A stretch of DNA of 64,000 nucleotides from positions 248,001 to 312,000 of the forward strand of contig NZ_QOCW01000002.1 of NCBI RefSeq assembly GCF_003318295.1, read 5' to 3'. Made by a program: the position numbers and the translations under genes. The notes beneath the pieces are model-generated. The model was not told the origin of the DNA and made no database searches. It saw only the letters and a list, made by a program, of their open reading frames with translations. Position 1 is the stretch's first letter. Every line of letters starts with the position of its first letter. Shown one piece after another: positions 34,218-43,206 of this stretch. The stretch is from Bacillus taeanensis. Lineage in GTDB: Bacteria; Bacillota; Bacilli; Bacillales; UBA6769.

Positions 34218-35357
34218 ATGCAGAACAATAAAGGATTAGAGGGAATTACGGCGACCACATCTTCTGTTAGTTCCATTATTGATGGTGTTTTAACATATCG
34301 CGGTTTTCACATTGATGATCTTGCAAACTTTTCTACGTTTGAAGAAGTTATTTATTTGCTTTGGTTTAATAAACTTCCAACATCAAAACATTTAGCAGAA
34401 TTTCAAAACGAATTATTTGAAAGCGCTTTAATTGATGGGCAGTTAATTGAAAATTTAAAGAGTTTACCACTTCATCATACACATCCAATGGCAGTGTTAA
34501 GAACGTGTATCTCACTGTTAGGCATGTATGATGAAGAAGCAGATGAAACTTCAAAAGAAGCAAGATTGCGGCAAGCAATTCGACTGCAGGCAAAGATTCC
34601 TACTATTGCTGCAGCATATGCCCGGATTCGCGAAGGAAAAGAACCTCTATCGCCTAAGAAAGAATTAAGCTTTGCGGCTAACTTTTTATATATGTTAAAT
34701 GGAGAAAGGCCGGATCCTATCGCAGAGAAAGCATTTAATAAATCACTTGTTCTTCATGCTGATCATGAATTAAATGCTTCGACATTTACAGGCAGAGTTT
34801 GTGTGGCGACATTGTCAGACATGTATTCAGGTATAACTGCTGCTCTTGGCGCATTAAAAGGTCCGCTTCATGGCGGGGCAAATGAACGCGTAATGAAAAT
34901 GCTGAATGAAATTAATAAAGTTCGTAATGTGGAAAATTATCTTCAGCAGGCATTTTTAAATAAACAAAAAATTATGGGATTTGGTCACCGCGTATATAAA
35001 AACGGCGATCCGCGTGCAAAGCATTTACGAGAAATGTCGCAAAAATTAGCAGATATAACAGGAGAAGATAAATGGTATAAGATGTCAGTTAAAATCGAGG
35101 AAATGGTTGTAAAAGAAAAAGGACTGCTTCCAAATGTTGACTTTTACTCGGCATCTGTGTATCACAGTCTTGGTATTAATCATGACTTGTTTACACCGAT
35201 TTTTGCGATCAGCCGCACATCAGGATGGCTTGCTCACCTTTTAGAACAGTATGAAAATAACCGTCTTATTCGTCCGCGTGCCGATTATATAGGATCGAGA
35301 AACCAAACTTATACCCCGCTTGAGGAGCGTCCAGACTCTCAATTAGTAGAGATGTAA
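34218..35357 (+). CDS. Citrate synthase or 2-methylcitrate synthase
   Basis: This 379-residue type II short citrate synthase condenses acetyl-CoA (or propionyl-CoA) with oxaloacetate. Catalytic residues are seen as His in GPLHGGANERV, His in FGHRVYKNGDPR and Asp in VDFYSASVYHSLGI. RTSGWLAHLLEQ is the C-terminal substrate-binding block. Bacillus genomes often hold several copies; this one is not beside icd-mdh, as citZ is. Its neighbours are a LytTR regulator, a small protein and acetyl-CoA synthetase, which fits a minor, carbon-source-specific enzyme such as CitA or MmgD. I cannot decide between citrate and methylcitrate. Confidence 0.9.
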   Translation: MQNNKGLEGITATTSSVSSIIDGVLTYRGFHIDDLANFSTFEEVIYLLWFNKLPTSKHLAEFQNELFESALIDGQLIENLKSLPLHHTHPMAVLRTCISLLGMYDEEADETSKEARLRQAIRLQAKIPTIAAAYARIREGKEPLSPKKELSFAANFLYMLNGERPDPIAEKAFNKSLVLHADHELNASTFTGRVCVATLSDMYSGITAALGALKGPLHGGANERVMKMLNEINKVRNVENYLQQAFLNKQKIMGFGHRVYKNGDPRAKHLREMSQKLADITGEDKWYKMSVKIEEMVVKEKGLLPNVDFYSASVYHSLGINHDLFTPIFAISRTSGWLAHLLEQYENNRLIRPRADYIGSRNQTYTPLEERPDSQLVEM

Positions 35358-35450
35358 GCTTTGTTTCGCTTTCTGATTAATTTATTTGTTAAATATCCTT
35401 CCGCTTAAAAATAGAGAAATTCGTGATGATACGAAAAGGGGGAGTTTTCA

Positions 35451-35603
35451 ATGTATTATATTATGTTTAGTAACACAGAAGAAGTAATACTTGATAATAT
35501 TCATGAGGTGACCGAAAAACTGCTCGAAGGTTGGAAGTTATATGGCTATTCAGCTGATGAAAGATTATCACATTCACTTTTGCATGAATGTAAACATTAT
35601 TAA
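35451..35603 (+). CDS. Small protein, 50 residues, member 2 of a paralogous pair
   Basis: The product starts MYYIMFSNTEEVILDNIHEV and ends LLHECKHY. It aligns without gaps to the protein at 15065-15217, sharing MYYIMF, EVTEKL, GWKLYGY and HECKHY. AAAAGGGGGAG lies eight bases before the ATG, giving a strong translation signal. It lies between citrate synthase and acetyl-CoA synthetase, while its sister follows a CoA-transferase. No signal peptide or membrane segment is seen. Function unknown; the conserved His-Cys-His at the end could bind a metal or thiol ligand. Confidence 0.85.
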   Translation: MYYIMFSNTEEVILDNIHEVTEKLLEGWKLYGYSADERLSHSLLHECKHY

Positions 35604-35676
35604 CAAGGATGCATAAAACTAGGCAATTTTTAAATTTAACATAGGAAAATTTACTATCTAAGGGGGACGATTTAGA

Positions 35677-37389
35677 ATGGAAATGCTTACTGTTAAAAAG
35701 GGAAAATTTAATCTAGAAAACTATGAAAACACGTATTCTTCATTTGACTGGACAGAAGTGGAGAAAACTTTCTCTTGGAGTGAAACAGGACTTGTGAACT
35801 TAGCATATGAAGCCATTGACCGCCATGCGGAATCAGAGAAAGCGACTAAAGCGGCTCTTTATTTTTCAGATAAAGTACGAGATGAAAAATATACGTTTTC
35901 TGATATGAAGACCCTCTCCAATAAAGCCGGTAACCTTCTTAAAGAAGCTGCAGGTGTGGAAAAAAGTGACCGCGTCTTTATTTTTATGCCGCGCTCTCCT
36001 GAACTTTATTTTGTTATGCTTGGTGCAATTAAGCTCGGTGCTGTCGTTGGTCCATTATTTGAAGCATTTATGGAAGCAGCCGTTCGCGACCGTCTAGAAG
36101 ACAGTGAAGCTAAAGTTCTCGTTACAACTCCTGAACTGTTAGAGCGAGTACCAGTGAATGAACTGCCACATTTAAAGCATATTGTTCTCGTTGGAGAAGA
36201 TGTAAAGCAAGAAGGCCCTTATATTGATTTTCATAAAGAAATGGAAGCAGCGAGTGAGGAGCTTCAAATTGAGTGGGTAGATCGTGAAGATGGTTTAATT
36301 CTTCATTATACGTCTGGTTCAACAGGTAAACCAAAAGGTGTTTATCATGTCCATAATGCCATGATCCAGCATTATCAAACTGGAAAATGGGTGCTTGATT
36401 TAAACGATGATGATGTGTATTGGTGTACTGCTGATCCGGGTTGGGTAACTGGAACATCTTACGGCGTGTTCGCACCGTGGCTGGTTGGCGCTACCAATGT
36501 GATCCGCGGCGGCCGCTTTAGTCCGGAAGATTGGTATGGAACAATCGAAAAATATGGTGTAACCGTTTGGTACAGTGCCCCGACAGCGTTCCGGATGTTA
36601 ATGAGTGCAGGTGATGAACTTGTTACAAAATTTAATTTAAACTCTTTAAGGCATATTTTAAGTGTTGGGGAGCCGTTAAATCCAGAAGTGGTGCGTTGGG
36701 GGATGAAAGTCTTTCATTTGCGTATTCATGATACATGGTGGATGACCGAAACAGGAGCGCAGGTTATTTGTAACTATCCTGCGATGGAAATTAAGCCAGG
36801 CTCAATGGGGAAACCGCTTCCAGGGATAAGAGCGGCAATTGTTGATGATGAAGGCAATGAACTGCCGTCAAATCGCATGGGCAATTTAGCGATTAAAAAG
36901 GGCTGGCCGTCGATGATGAGAGCGATTTGGAAACGTGAAGAGAAGTATGAATCTTACTTTTTAAAAAATGATTGGTATGTATCAGGGGATTCTGCGTATA
37001 TGGATGAAGATGGTTACTTTTGGTTCCAAGGCCGTGTCGATGATGTGATTATGACTGCAGGTGAGCGTGTTGGACCGTTTGAAGTTGAAAGTAAATTAGT
37101 CGAGTTTCCGGCAGTAGCTGAAGCAGGTGTGGTCGGAAAACCTGATCCAATCCGCGGGGAAATTATTAAAGCTTTTATCGCATTACGAGATGGTTATGAG
37201 CCGTCGGACGAGTTAAAAGAAGAGATTCGTGTTTTTGTAAAAAAAGGACTTGCCGCACACGCAGCCCCACGAGAAATTGAGTTTCGTGGCAGTCTTCCAA
37301 AAACGAGAAGCGGAAAAATTATGAGACGTGTTTTAAAAGCATGGGAGCTCGATTTACCAACAGGTGATCTATCAACAATGGAAGACTAA
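35677..37389 (+). CDS. acsA: Acetyl-CoA synthetase
   Basis: This 570-residue enzyme makes acetyl-CoA from acetate and ATP, releasing AMP and PPi. It closely follows B. subtilis AcsA: the P-loop-like YTSGSTGKPKGV, WCTADPGWVTGTSYG, HDTWWMTETG, and the C-terminal PKTRSGKIMRR whose Lys is the acetylation site controlled by AcuA in Bacillus. It lies after citrate synthase and the small protein and before an adenylate kinase gene. AGGGGGACG precedes the ATG. The setting suggests acetate assimilation. Confidence 0.95.
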   Translation: MEMLTVKKGKFNLENYENTYSSFDWTEVEKTFSWSETGLVNLAYEAIDRHAESEKATKAALYFSDKVRDEKYTFSDMKTLSNKAGNLLKEAAGVEKSDRVFIFMPRSPELYFVMLGAIKLGAVVGPLFEAFMEAAVRDRLEDSEAKVLVTTPELLERVPVNELPHLKHIVLVGEDVKQEGPYIDFHKEMEAASEELQIEWVDREDGLILHYTSGSTGKPKGVYHVHNAMIQHYQTGKWVLDLNDDDVYWCTADPGWVTGTSYGVFAPWLVGATNVIRGGRFSPEDWYGTIEKYGVTVWYSAPTAFRMLMSAGDELVTKFNLNSLRHILSVGEPLNPEVVRWGMKVFHLRIHDTWWMTETGAQVICNYPAMEIKPGSMGKPLPGIRAAIVDDEGNELPSNRMGNLAIKKGWPSMMRAIWKREEKYESYFLKNDWYVSGDSAYMDEDGYFWFQGRVDDVIMTAGERVGPFEVESKLVEFPAVAEAGVVGKPDPIRGEIIKAFIALRDGYEPSDELKEEIRVFVKKGLAAHAAPREIEFRGSLPKTRSGKIMRRVLKAWELDLPTGDLSTMED

Positions 37390-37472
37390 ACAACTTTGAT
37401 GAGGTAGACTCAAATGAGTCCGCCTCATTCTTATTATTTGTAAATATAAAACAATACAAGGAGAGGTAAAAC

Positions 37473-38138
37473 ATGAATCTATTAATTATGGGACTACCAG
37501 GAGCAGGAAAAGGTACACAGGCAGAGTATCTTTCAACCAAATATAACCTTCCGCACATTTCAACAGGAGATATGCTTCGTGTAAAAATAAAAGAAGAAAC
37601 ACGGCTTGGTCTAGAAGCAAAAGGGCATATTGAATCTGGTAATCTAGTGCCTGATGAAGTAATGATTGGGATAATTCTTGATCGTTTTAATAAACGAGAC
37701 TGTAAGAAAGGCTTTTTATTAGACGGCTTTCCACGCACTAAAGTGCAGGCAGAAGAGCTGGATAAGATGTTAAAGGAATTAAACCGCACGATTGATGCTG
37801 TAATATATATTGAAGTGGGGCAGGAAAAAGTCGTACAGAGAATTACAGGGCGCCGCATTTGTAAAGGTTGCGGCGCAAGTTATCATGTTATTTTTAACCC
37901 GCCGGCAGAAATCGGTGTTTGTAACTCTTGCAGCGGTCAATTAATTCAGCGCAGTGATGATAATGAAGAAACGGTTAGAAAACGAATTGAAGTAAACGCC
38001 ATTCAGCACCAATCTCTTCTTGAGTATTATAATGGAAAGGGTTGTTTATTTACGGTTAATGGATCGAATCCAATTAATAAAGTATTTACTGACATTGAAA
38101 CCATTTTAAATAATCTTTCGCGTTCAGCTGTATTATAA
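37473..38138 (+). CDS. adk: Adenylate kinase (probable second copy)
   Basis: This 221-residue kinase converts AMP plus ATP into two ADP. The P-loop is GLPGAGKGT, followed by HISTGDMLR, LLDGFPRT and a long LID with four cysteines (130, 133, 150, 153) for a structural zinc. The main Bacillus adk lies in the ribosomal protein operon, and its zinc site has three Cys and one Asp. This gene has four Cys and lies alone after acsA. It may regenerate ADP from the AMP made by acetyl-CoA synthetase. Whether another adk exists in the genome cannot be seen. Confidence 0.88.
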   Translation: MNLLIMGLPGAGKGTQAEYLSTKYNLPHISTGDMLRVKIKEETRLGLEAKGHIESGNLVPDEVMIGIILDRFNKRDCKKGFLLDGFPRTKVQAEELDKMLKELNRTIDAVIYIEVGQEKVVQRITGRRICKGCGASYHVIFNPPAEIGVCNSCSGQLIQRSDDNEETVRKRIEVNAIQHQSLLEYYNGKGCLFTVNGSNPINKVFTDIETILNNLSRSAVL

Positions 38139-38168
38139 TTGGTTAATAAAATATCGAATTCATATAAA

Positions 38169-38196
38169 AATCCCCCTATATTTTGGTAGGGGGATC
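38169..38196. terminator. Terminator between adk and the Tyr/Pro-rich gene
   Basis: A CCCCCTA/TAGGGGG stem with a short A/T loop lies between convergent genes. The following T-rich stretch is short. Confidence 0.7.
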
Positions 38197-38219
38197 ATTC
38201 TTTGGATAAGGTAATAAAA

Positions 38220-38591
38220 TTAGTAGTAAGGATAGTATGGGTAAGGATATGGATAGTATGGATAAGGATAATAGTATGGGAACAGTGATAATGCAGTTAA
38301 TGCAGCAAGAGGGAAAAATTGACGTCTAAAACGTCGAAATCTTTGGCGGGGAAATCCATAGCCGCCGTAAAACTGCCGCTCATTAAACCCACTATCACCT
38401 TCTTGCTCCATCACATCCTCACCAACTAACATTGATACACGATCTTGATCCACACCTTCAATAATTCCATCAAATGTATTTCCATCGCTTGTCGTTGCTG
38501 TTACATGATGGAACATGTAATTTTTACATTGATCATATAAAGGGGCTTTATGACTATAATGTCCGGAATAACCATTTCTTTCTTCAGTCAT
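38220..38591 (-). CDS. Tyr/Pro-rich small protein with SM-like N-terminal part
   Basis: The 123-residue protein has an N-terminal beta-rich stretch (YMFHHVTATTSDGNTFDGII, then EGVDQDRVSMLVGED) that resembles an SM-like small beta barrel. An acidic linker, an Arg/Phe-rich segment and a C-terminal run of Tyr-Pro repeats (PYYYPYPYYPYPYPYYPYY) follow. The composition suggests a spore coat or surface protein that could be cross-linked through tyrosines; that is inference. The ATG at 38591 follows AAAGGAG; an upstream ATG at 38627 lacks a ribosome site. Confidence 0.7.
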   Translation of the reverse strand: MTEERNGYSGHYSHKAPLYDQCKNYMFHHVTATTSDGNTFDGIIEGVDQDRVSMLVGEDVMEQEGDSGFNERQFYGGYGFPRQRFRRFRRQFFPLAALTALSLFPYYYPYPYYPYPYPYYPYY

Positions 38592-38894
38592 TGTTTGTTC
38601 ATCTCCTTTCACATCCATGATATTCACCTAGAAGACAGAGGGTTACATAAAATTAATGCGTCGTATATCACTATATAGATTCACCTTAATTTTTCAAAAT
38701 CAACATGGATATGTTCCGATGTCGAATTTTTAAGGGGAAGATATATACATAAAGGATGCAGGAAATGAATGAGGCAAAAAGGTATATTTATAAAGACATC
38801 ATTTGATAGACTAAAAGAGTAAGGTAGTGGAAAATCAATTATTCACTGCAATACTTTTTCTTAAGCAATGTCCAAATGTAAAGGAGTAGTTACG

Positions 38895-39728
38895 ATGCAT
38901 AGAAGTCAAGAGTTATATAACTTTCTTGTAGAAAATTCATGGCAGTTAACCGAAGATTGGTACAGTTCAGTAGAAGATCATGATCCTAATTCAGTTTATT
39001 CAACGAAAGACCCAGCGATTATTAAGGAGTTAAAGGAGCAAAATCAAGATTATTTTGTCCGTTTATTTAAAATTTTTATTCAAGAGGAACATTATTTTTT
39101 TCATGAATTCAAACAATGGTCAGAGGAGCTTGCGAAAGATCCTAAACATTTAATTACCCCCCTTCATTATGTGATTCGTGAATTTATGAAAACCCAAGAG
39201 ATTGTTTTAAATTATATTAAAAAATTTATCTCGTTAAATAAAGAAACAGTGGAGTTAGAGAAAATCTTTTTCTGGTATGATTTAGTTGTAAAGACTGTCA
39301 ATCTTTCTATGAATGTTTTTATTGAAGAATATCATAAAAACACTTCTACATTATTAAATGCGCAGCAGGAAACGATAAATGAATTAAGTTCACCCGTTAT
39401 TATGATAAAGGAAGATGTGGCCTTACTTCCTTTGGTTGGTCATATGGATACAGGGAGAACAAAATTTATTTTAGAAAATACATTAAATCTTTGTGCTCAT
39501 AAAGGAATTGTTCATCTTTTTATTGACTTATCAGGAGTTGCCATTATTGATACAATGGTGGCACAGCAAATCTTTAACTTAATTAATGCGTTAAAATTGT
39601 TGGGTGTGAAACCGACCTTATCGGGGATTAGACCAGAAATAGCCCAAACGGCAACAAATTTAGGACTTTCTTTTGAAGATATTGATATTAAATTTTCTCT
39701 TGCTCAGGCCCTCAATTCCATCCAATAA
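38895..39728 (+). CDS. RsbR-like STAS-domain protein (RsbT co-antagonist family)
   Basis: The 277-residue protein has an N-terminal non-heme globin-like or helical sensor (about residues 1-155) and a C-terminal STAS domain (about 165-275; SSPVIMIKEDVALLPLVGHM, VHLFIDLSGVAIIDTMVAQQ). This is the layout of RsbR paralogues, which build the stressosome with RsbS and RsbT and control sigma-B. The Thr in AIIDTMVAQQ corresponds to a site phosphorylated by RsbT in RsbR. The ATG at 38895 follows AAAGGAG. It is a lone gene, like the unlinked RsbRB, RsbRC and RsbRD paralogues. Confidence 0.88.
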   Translation: MHRSQELYNFLVENSWQLTEDWYSSVEDHDPNSVYSTKDPAIIKELKEQNQDYFVRLFKIFIQEEHYFFHEFKQWSEELAKDPKHLITPLHYVIREFMKTQEIVLNYIKKFISLNKETVELEKIFFWYDLVVKTVNLSMNVFIEEYHKNTSTLLNAQQETINELSSPVIMIKEDVALLPLVGHMDTGRTKFILENTLNLCAHKGIVHLFIDLSGVAIIDTMVAQQIFNLINALKLLGVKPTLSGIRPEIAQTATNLGLSFEDIDIKFSLAQALNSIQ

Positions 39729-39730
39729 TA

Positions 39731-39758
39731 AAGAGCCCTATTCTTGAATAGGGCTCTT
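39731..39758. terminator. Terminator between RsbR-like and HAD genes
   Basis: AAGAGCCCTATTC and GAATAGGGCTCTT are perfect complements. The genes converge and can share it. Confidence 0.85.
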
Positions 39759-39775
39759 GTTAGCGGTGTAATGTT

Positions 39776-40597
39776 TTACATTAATGAAGCTGTTTTTAAA
39801 ACAAGTTCTTCAACAACTTTTGCCACACCATCATTCATATTTGTATCTGTTACATAATCAGCTTTTTCTTTAATATCATCAGGTGCATTGCCCATCGCAA
39901 CGCCAAGACCCGCAAACTCAATCATTGCAAGGTCATTGTAGCTGTCGCCCATCGCGATAACTTCTTCACGCTTAATTCCAAGTTGTTGAATTAAATGATT
40001 AAGGCTTGTCCCTTTTGTTACCCCTGCTTCTGTAAACTCTAAGAAGTATGGCTTAGAACGCATCACACTTAGTTCGCCTGCTAATTCTTTTTGCAGTTTC
40101 TTTTCAACTTCTATAAGCTTTTCAGGAGCCTCAACCATTAACACTTTTACAACAGGCTCTGTCACAGCTACAACAAAACTGCTTACTTCTACTATGGGTA
40201 ATCCTGTAATATCTGCTTCAATATTTGTATAGTGATTATTCGCTTCTGTTACAATGACATCGCCAACATAGCTGTGAATCCAAACATCTTCACGACAGCT
40301 AAGATCATACAAACGATGAGCGGTTTCTGGTGATAAGGTGCTTGAAAAAATATCTTCATCTGTTTTACAATTCGTAATTTTCGCTCCGTTAAAAGAAAGG
40401 ATAAAGCTTCCATACTTCTCTAATTGCAGTTCTTTCGCCACAGCGCGCATCGCATATGTAGGACGTCCGGAGGCGAGTACTACTTTAACACCCAATTGTT
40501 GTGCGTCCATTAATGCTTTTTTTGTACGTTCAGAAATTGTGTGATCATCGCGCAGTAAGGTGTCGTCCATATCAAGTACAATCATTTTATAAGACAT
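39776..40597 (-). CDS. Cof-type HAD-IIB phosphatase
   Basis: This 273-residue HAD hydrolase dephosphorylates small phosphorylated metabolites such as sugar phosphates or flavins. The motif I nucleophile is in IVLDMDDTLLRDD, motif II in LASGRP, motif III Lys in FTEAGVTKGTSL and motif IV in AMGDSYNDLAMIE. Between motifs II and III lies the alpha/beta cap of type IIB. It is a single gene on the minus strand. The substrate is not predictable. Confidence 0.93.
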   Translation of the reverse strand: MSYKMIVLDMDDTLLRDDHTISERTKKALMDAQQLGVKVVLASGRPTYAMRAVAKELQLEKYGSFILSFNGAKITNCKTDEDIFSSTLSPETAHRLYDLSCREDVWIHSYVGDVIVTEANNHYTNIEADITGLPIVEVSSFVVAVTEPVVKVLMVEAPEKLIEVEKKLQKELAGELSVMRSKPYFLEFTEAGVTKGTSLNHLIQQLGIKREEVIAMGDSYNDLAMIEFAGLGVAMGNAPDDIKEKADYVTDTNMNDGVAKVVEELVLKTASLM

Positions 40598-40836
40598 CTT
40601 ATTAATTCCCTTCTCTATTAAATTCTATTTTATCATTCTACTATAAAATGGTTGAAAGAGCGAACTAGATTTAAATACTATGAAGCCTGGTTAATATGTG
40701 GATAAGGAAGAGGACAGAGGGTTTAGGAATATTTATATGCTCCTTTTAGATTTTTAAATGTTAGAAAAAAGGGAATACCTATAATACAATTATTTGTTTA
40801 GCCTTATTTTGTTGATAAGATTGAAATTTAATAAGA

Positions 40837-40845
40837 GGGGGGGGG
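40837..40845 (+). repeat. Run of nine G in the ribosome-binding region
   Basis: Nine consecutive G lie 10 bases before the ATG of the YukJ-like gene and form its Shine-Dalgarno region. Such tracts are prone to slippage. Confidence 0.9.
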
Positions 40846-40855
40846 ATGAGAAACT

Positions 40856-41524
40856 ATGCCTGTCGATCATTATGGTGTATTAAAGTGCAGACCTGTTCGC
40901 ACTTATTTTAATAGAAAAGAGGAGAGTCCTCATTTTGAAGTTCTTTGTATTGCGGACAATGAATTAAATTATCGTGTTTCCATTAACGTTCAATCCATTG
41001 ACCATCCGTCTGCCTTATTGTATTTAGACGTAAAAAATTTTTTCCACCCAGTTATACACTCTTTTCCAAAAGAGAGCGGGTATTTTCCCCTAGAAAGAAA
41101 TCAAGGAATCGACTATATTCGTCATTCTTTATTTAAAGCTTCTCATATGTCAATCTTACCGCATCATGCAGCCGGTGCAGACAATGATCTGTTAGAATTT
41201 CTAGATTTTCATATAAAAGATGCTGTTAAAAAGAAAGCCTTTTTATATGTGTTTGGTTCAAAATTTAGCAGCAGTGAAAAAGATCGGGTCTTTCATTTTA
41301 AGGAAGCAAAAGGCATTCATAACATTCATATGAATCAGGGAAACATACGAAAATATCGCGCTGATAATGGGGTTTACCAAGATGGTGCCATATTTATTTA
41401 TTATCCTGAAAGCAGCTCCTACACAGCTATTTTTTTAGCATTTCAATCTCAATCTTGGTGTACGGACGATAATGGTCATCCTAAAAAAACAGCAGCAGAA
41501 TGCAATCATCGAACCATGCATTAA
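40856..41524 (+). CDS. YukJ-family protein (DUF2278)
   Basis: The 222-residue protein matches the YukJ/DUF2278 family in its opening MPVDHYGVLKCRPVRTYFNR and the block SPHFEVLCIADNELNYRVSI. The family is found in Bacillus and many other bacteria and its function is unknown. The middle region (YVFGSKFSS and GIHNIHMNQGN) includes the conserved GIHNIHMNQG sequence. The ribosome site is the long G run, which may slip. Single gene, convergent with the exonuclease gene. Confidence 0.85.
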   Translation: MPVDHYGVLKCRPVRTYFNRKEESPHFEVLCIADNELNYRVSINVQSIDHPSALLYLDVKNFFHPVIHSFPKESGYFPLERNQGIDYIRHSLFKASHMSILPHHAAGADNDLLEFLDFHIKDAVKKKAFLYVFGSKFSSSEKDRVFHFKEAKGIHNIHMNQGNIRKYRADNGVYQDGAIFIYYPESSSYTAIFLAFQSQSWCTDDNGHPKKTAAECNHRTMH

Positions 41525-41546
41525 TAGAGATTTCATTAAAATTTTG

Positions 41547-42476
41547 TTAACTGGACAACCGACGCAGTGGTTGTACCATATGTTCATGCAAAATCATGAT
41601 TGTTGACGTATAGGAGAGATGTTCTTCGTAACTTTGTACTAAATCTTGGTAAAATTCGCTTAATAAACGAACATAATGTTGAATTTCCTTATCAAATAAA
41701 CCAGAACGATTGATTAAAATGTTTTCATATTTTTCAACCATTCGATATGTTCGTTTTACTAGTTTTTTTGCATCTTTCATTTTAATAATAATATTCGAAG
41801 CGGTTATCAGTTCTGATAAATCTTTTCGAAACTGTTTCTTTAGGTGTCTGTTCATTTGTCCGATATGATCAATTTTTTTATCCGCAAAAATAAACTTCTC
41901 TAACATAATAAGATCAGATTTTATTGGGTTATTACAAAAAGCAAGATAAACTCTCAACGTATTATAAGCATCATACATTGGATGATGGGCTTCGCCTTCA
42001 AACTGTAGATCGTATAGAGAGAGTGCATTTTCCACAGACATATTATTTTTAGACACTCTTTTAGAAAAGATCGCTTGAAAGTCAATATAACGTTTTTCAA
42101 TTTTTTTAATCGTCGTAGGAGGAATATTATGGATTAAGGCATCCAGCTGTAAACGTGATAAGTCATTTGGTGACCAGGAAAAATATTGCGTTCGTTTTAT
42201 GCCGCCAATCCATTTTAAGAACTCCTCAAAAACGTCTTGGAAACTTTTCGCACCTGCTAAATCACAGTCTTGAATACCCGTTAAATTGATACAAAATTCA
42301 CTTAAAGGTGCCGTATTTTTAGGACGAATAAAACGATCAAAGGATTCCATTTCTTCTGTTTCAATATTATATTTTACAGCACCTAAACGAATCGCTTCCA
42401 TATCGGCGTAAGCCATGCCTCGATCCGAACAAAGCATTTCAAAATCAAAAAATACATATTGTTTAATATCAGCCAT
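41547..42476 (-). CDS. DEDDh exonuclease-domain protein
   Basis: The 309-residue protein has an N-terminal 3'-5' exonuclease domain with the acidic residues in VFFDFEM, the central Asp in SWSPNDLSRLQLD and the terminal His-Asp in HHPMYDAYNTLR. The arrangement resembles KapD/DnaQ-like nucleases. The C-terminal 120 residues are helical and of unknown role, with no similarity I recognise. It has a GAGGGGAGG ribosome site and is monocistronic. RNA or DNA substrate not determinable. Confidence 0.85.
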   Translation of the reverse strand: MADIKQYVFFDFEMLCSDRGMAYADMEAIRLGAVKYNIETEEMESFDRFIRPKNTAPLSEFCINLTGIQDCDLAGAKSFQDVFEEFLKWIGGIKRTQYFSWSPNDLSRLQLDALIHNIPPTTIKKIEKRYIDFQAIFSKRVSKNNMSVENALSLYDLQFEGEAHHPMYDAYNTLRVYLAFCNNPIKSDLIMLEKFIFADKKIDHIGQMNRHLKKQFRKDLSELITASNIIIKMKDAKKLVKRTYRMVEKYENILINRSGLFDKEIQHYVRLLSEFYQDLVQSYEEHLSYTSTIMILHEHMVQPLRRLSS

Positions 42477-42607
42477 TCATATCCTCCCCTCTATCTAACA
42501 TGCAATTATAAAGAATAAGAGGGTAGTTAGGAAAGGAACAATTTTTCCCAAGTACGAATATACGATCTGTTTTTCTAGTTTAAAAGACTATGATACAATA
42601 GAAAGAA

Positions 42608-42936
42608 ATGGAAGCTTACTTATAAACTGCAGGAACAGTCGATTTAGACATTGAGATAAAGTTTAAAATGAATGATACACATTATTCGATTGATGTACAT
42701 AAAAAACATCTTGAAGAACTGAAAGATTTGTACAAAGCGCTTGTTAAAATTGCGGAGATTTCTCGTGAACATGATATTATGATAGATTAGGCACAGCAAA
42801 GCCCTTGCATCAAAAACATTAAATCACAGCAGCAGTACGAAAGGTCATTTATACGAAGAGTTTAAACAGTTAAATCAAATTTCTTTTTCGTGGCTTGTTA
42901 ATACGAAAAAAGCAGCATGGTGTAAAAGGTTTTAGA
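42608..42936 (+). pseudogene. Decayed unknown gene (nonsense plus frameshift)
   Basis: From ATG 42608 the frame reads MEAYL, meets TAA at 42623-42625, then continues TAGTVDLDIEIKFKMNDTHY and HLEELKDLYKALVKIAEISR until TAG at 42788-42790. An overlapping frame then carries RHSKALASKTLNHSSSTKGH and HLYEEFKQLNQISFSWLVNT to TAG at 42934-42936. The parts join into about 108 helical residues. I do not recognise the family. The 40-residue piece starting at 42668 has no ribosome site. The reconstruction is by eye and moderately certain. Confidence 0.5.
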
Positions 42937-42991
42937 GATATAGTTGAACGATATATTAATGACTAAGCTTATTTTAACCTTAAATAAAAGG

Positions 42992-43027
42992 AATCCCGCA
43001 GTGTGTGAATTTTTACTTTGCGGGATT
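42992..43027. terminator. Terminator between the decayed gene and a small minus-strand gene
   Basis: AATCCCGCA and TGCGGGATT form the stem and seven T follow on the plus strand. It may also serve the minus-strand gene ending at 43051. Confidence 0.82.
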
Positions 43028-43050
43028 TTTTTCGTATGGATGAATGCTTT

Positions 43051-43206
43051 TTACTTTTCTGTATCTACAGTTTCATTATTATGTCGTTCTGCTTTTTGCT
43101 GTTGTTCGGTTGTAATGTTATTGCCGTTTATTCTTTGCTTTCTTGACCCTAAATAAGTATCTCGATTATTATTTCGAACAAGTGCTTCATAATCTTCAGT
43201 GATCAT
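43051..43206 (-). CDS. Small hydrophilic protein, 51 residues
   Basis: The product starts MITEDYEALVRNNNRDTYLG and continues with Gln, Asn and Lys-rich sequence (SRKQRINGNN, TTEQQQKAERHN). The ATG is preceded by AAGAAAGGGG. Such short, hydrophilic, Gln/Asn-rich proteins are common among Bacillus sporulation-related genes, but I do not recognise this one. There is no membrane segment. It is a single gene between two plus-strand pseudogenes. Confidence 0.65.
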   Translation of the reverse strand: MITEDYEALVRNNNRDTYLGSRKQRINGNNITTEQQQKAERHNNETVDTEK

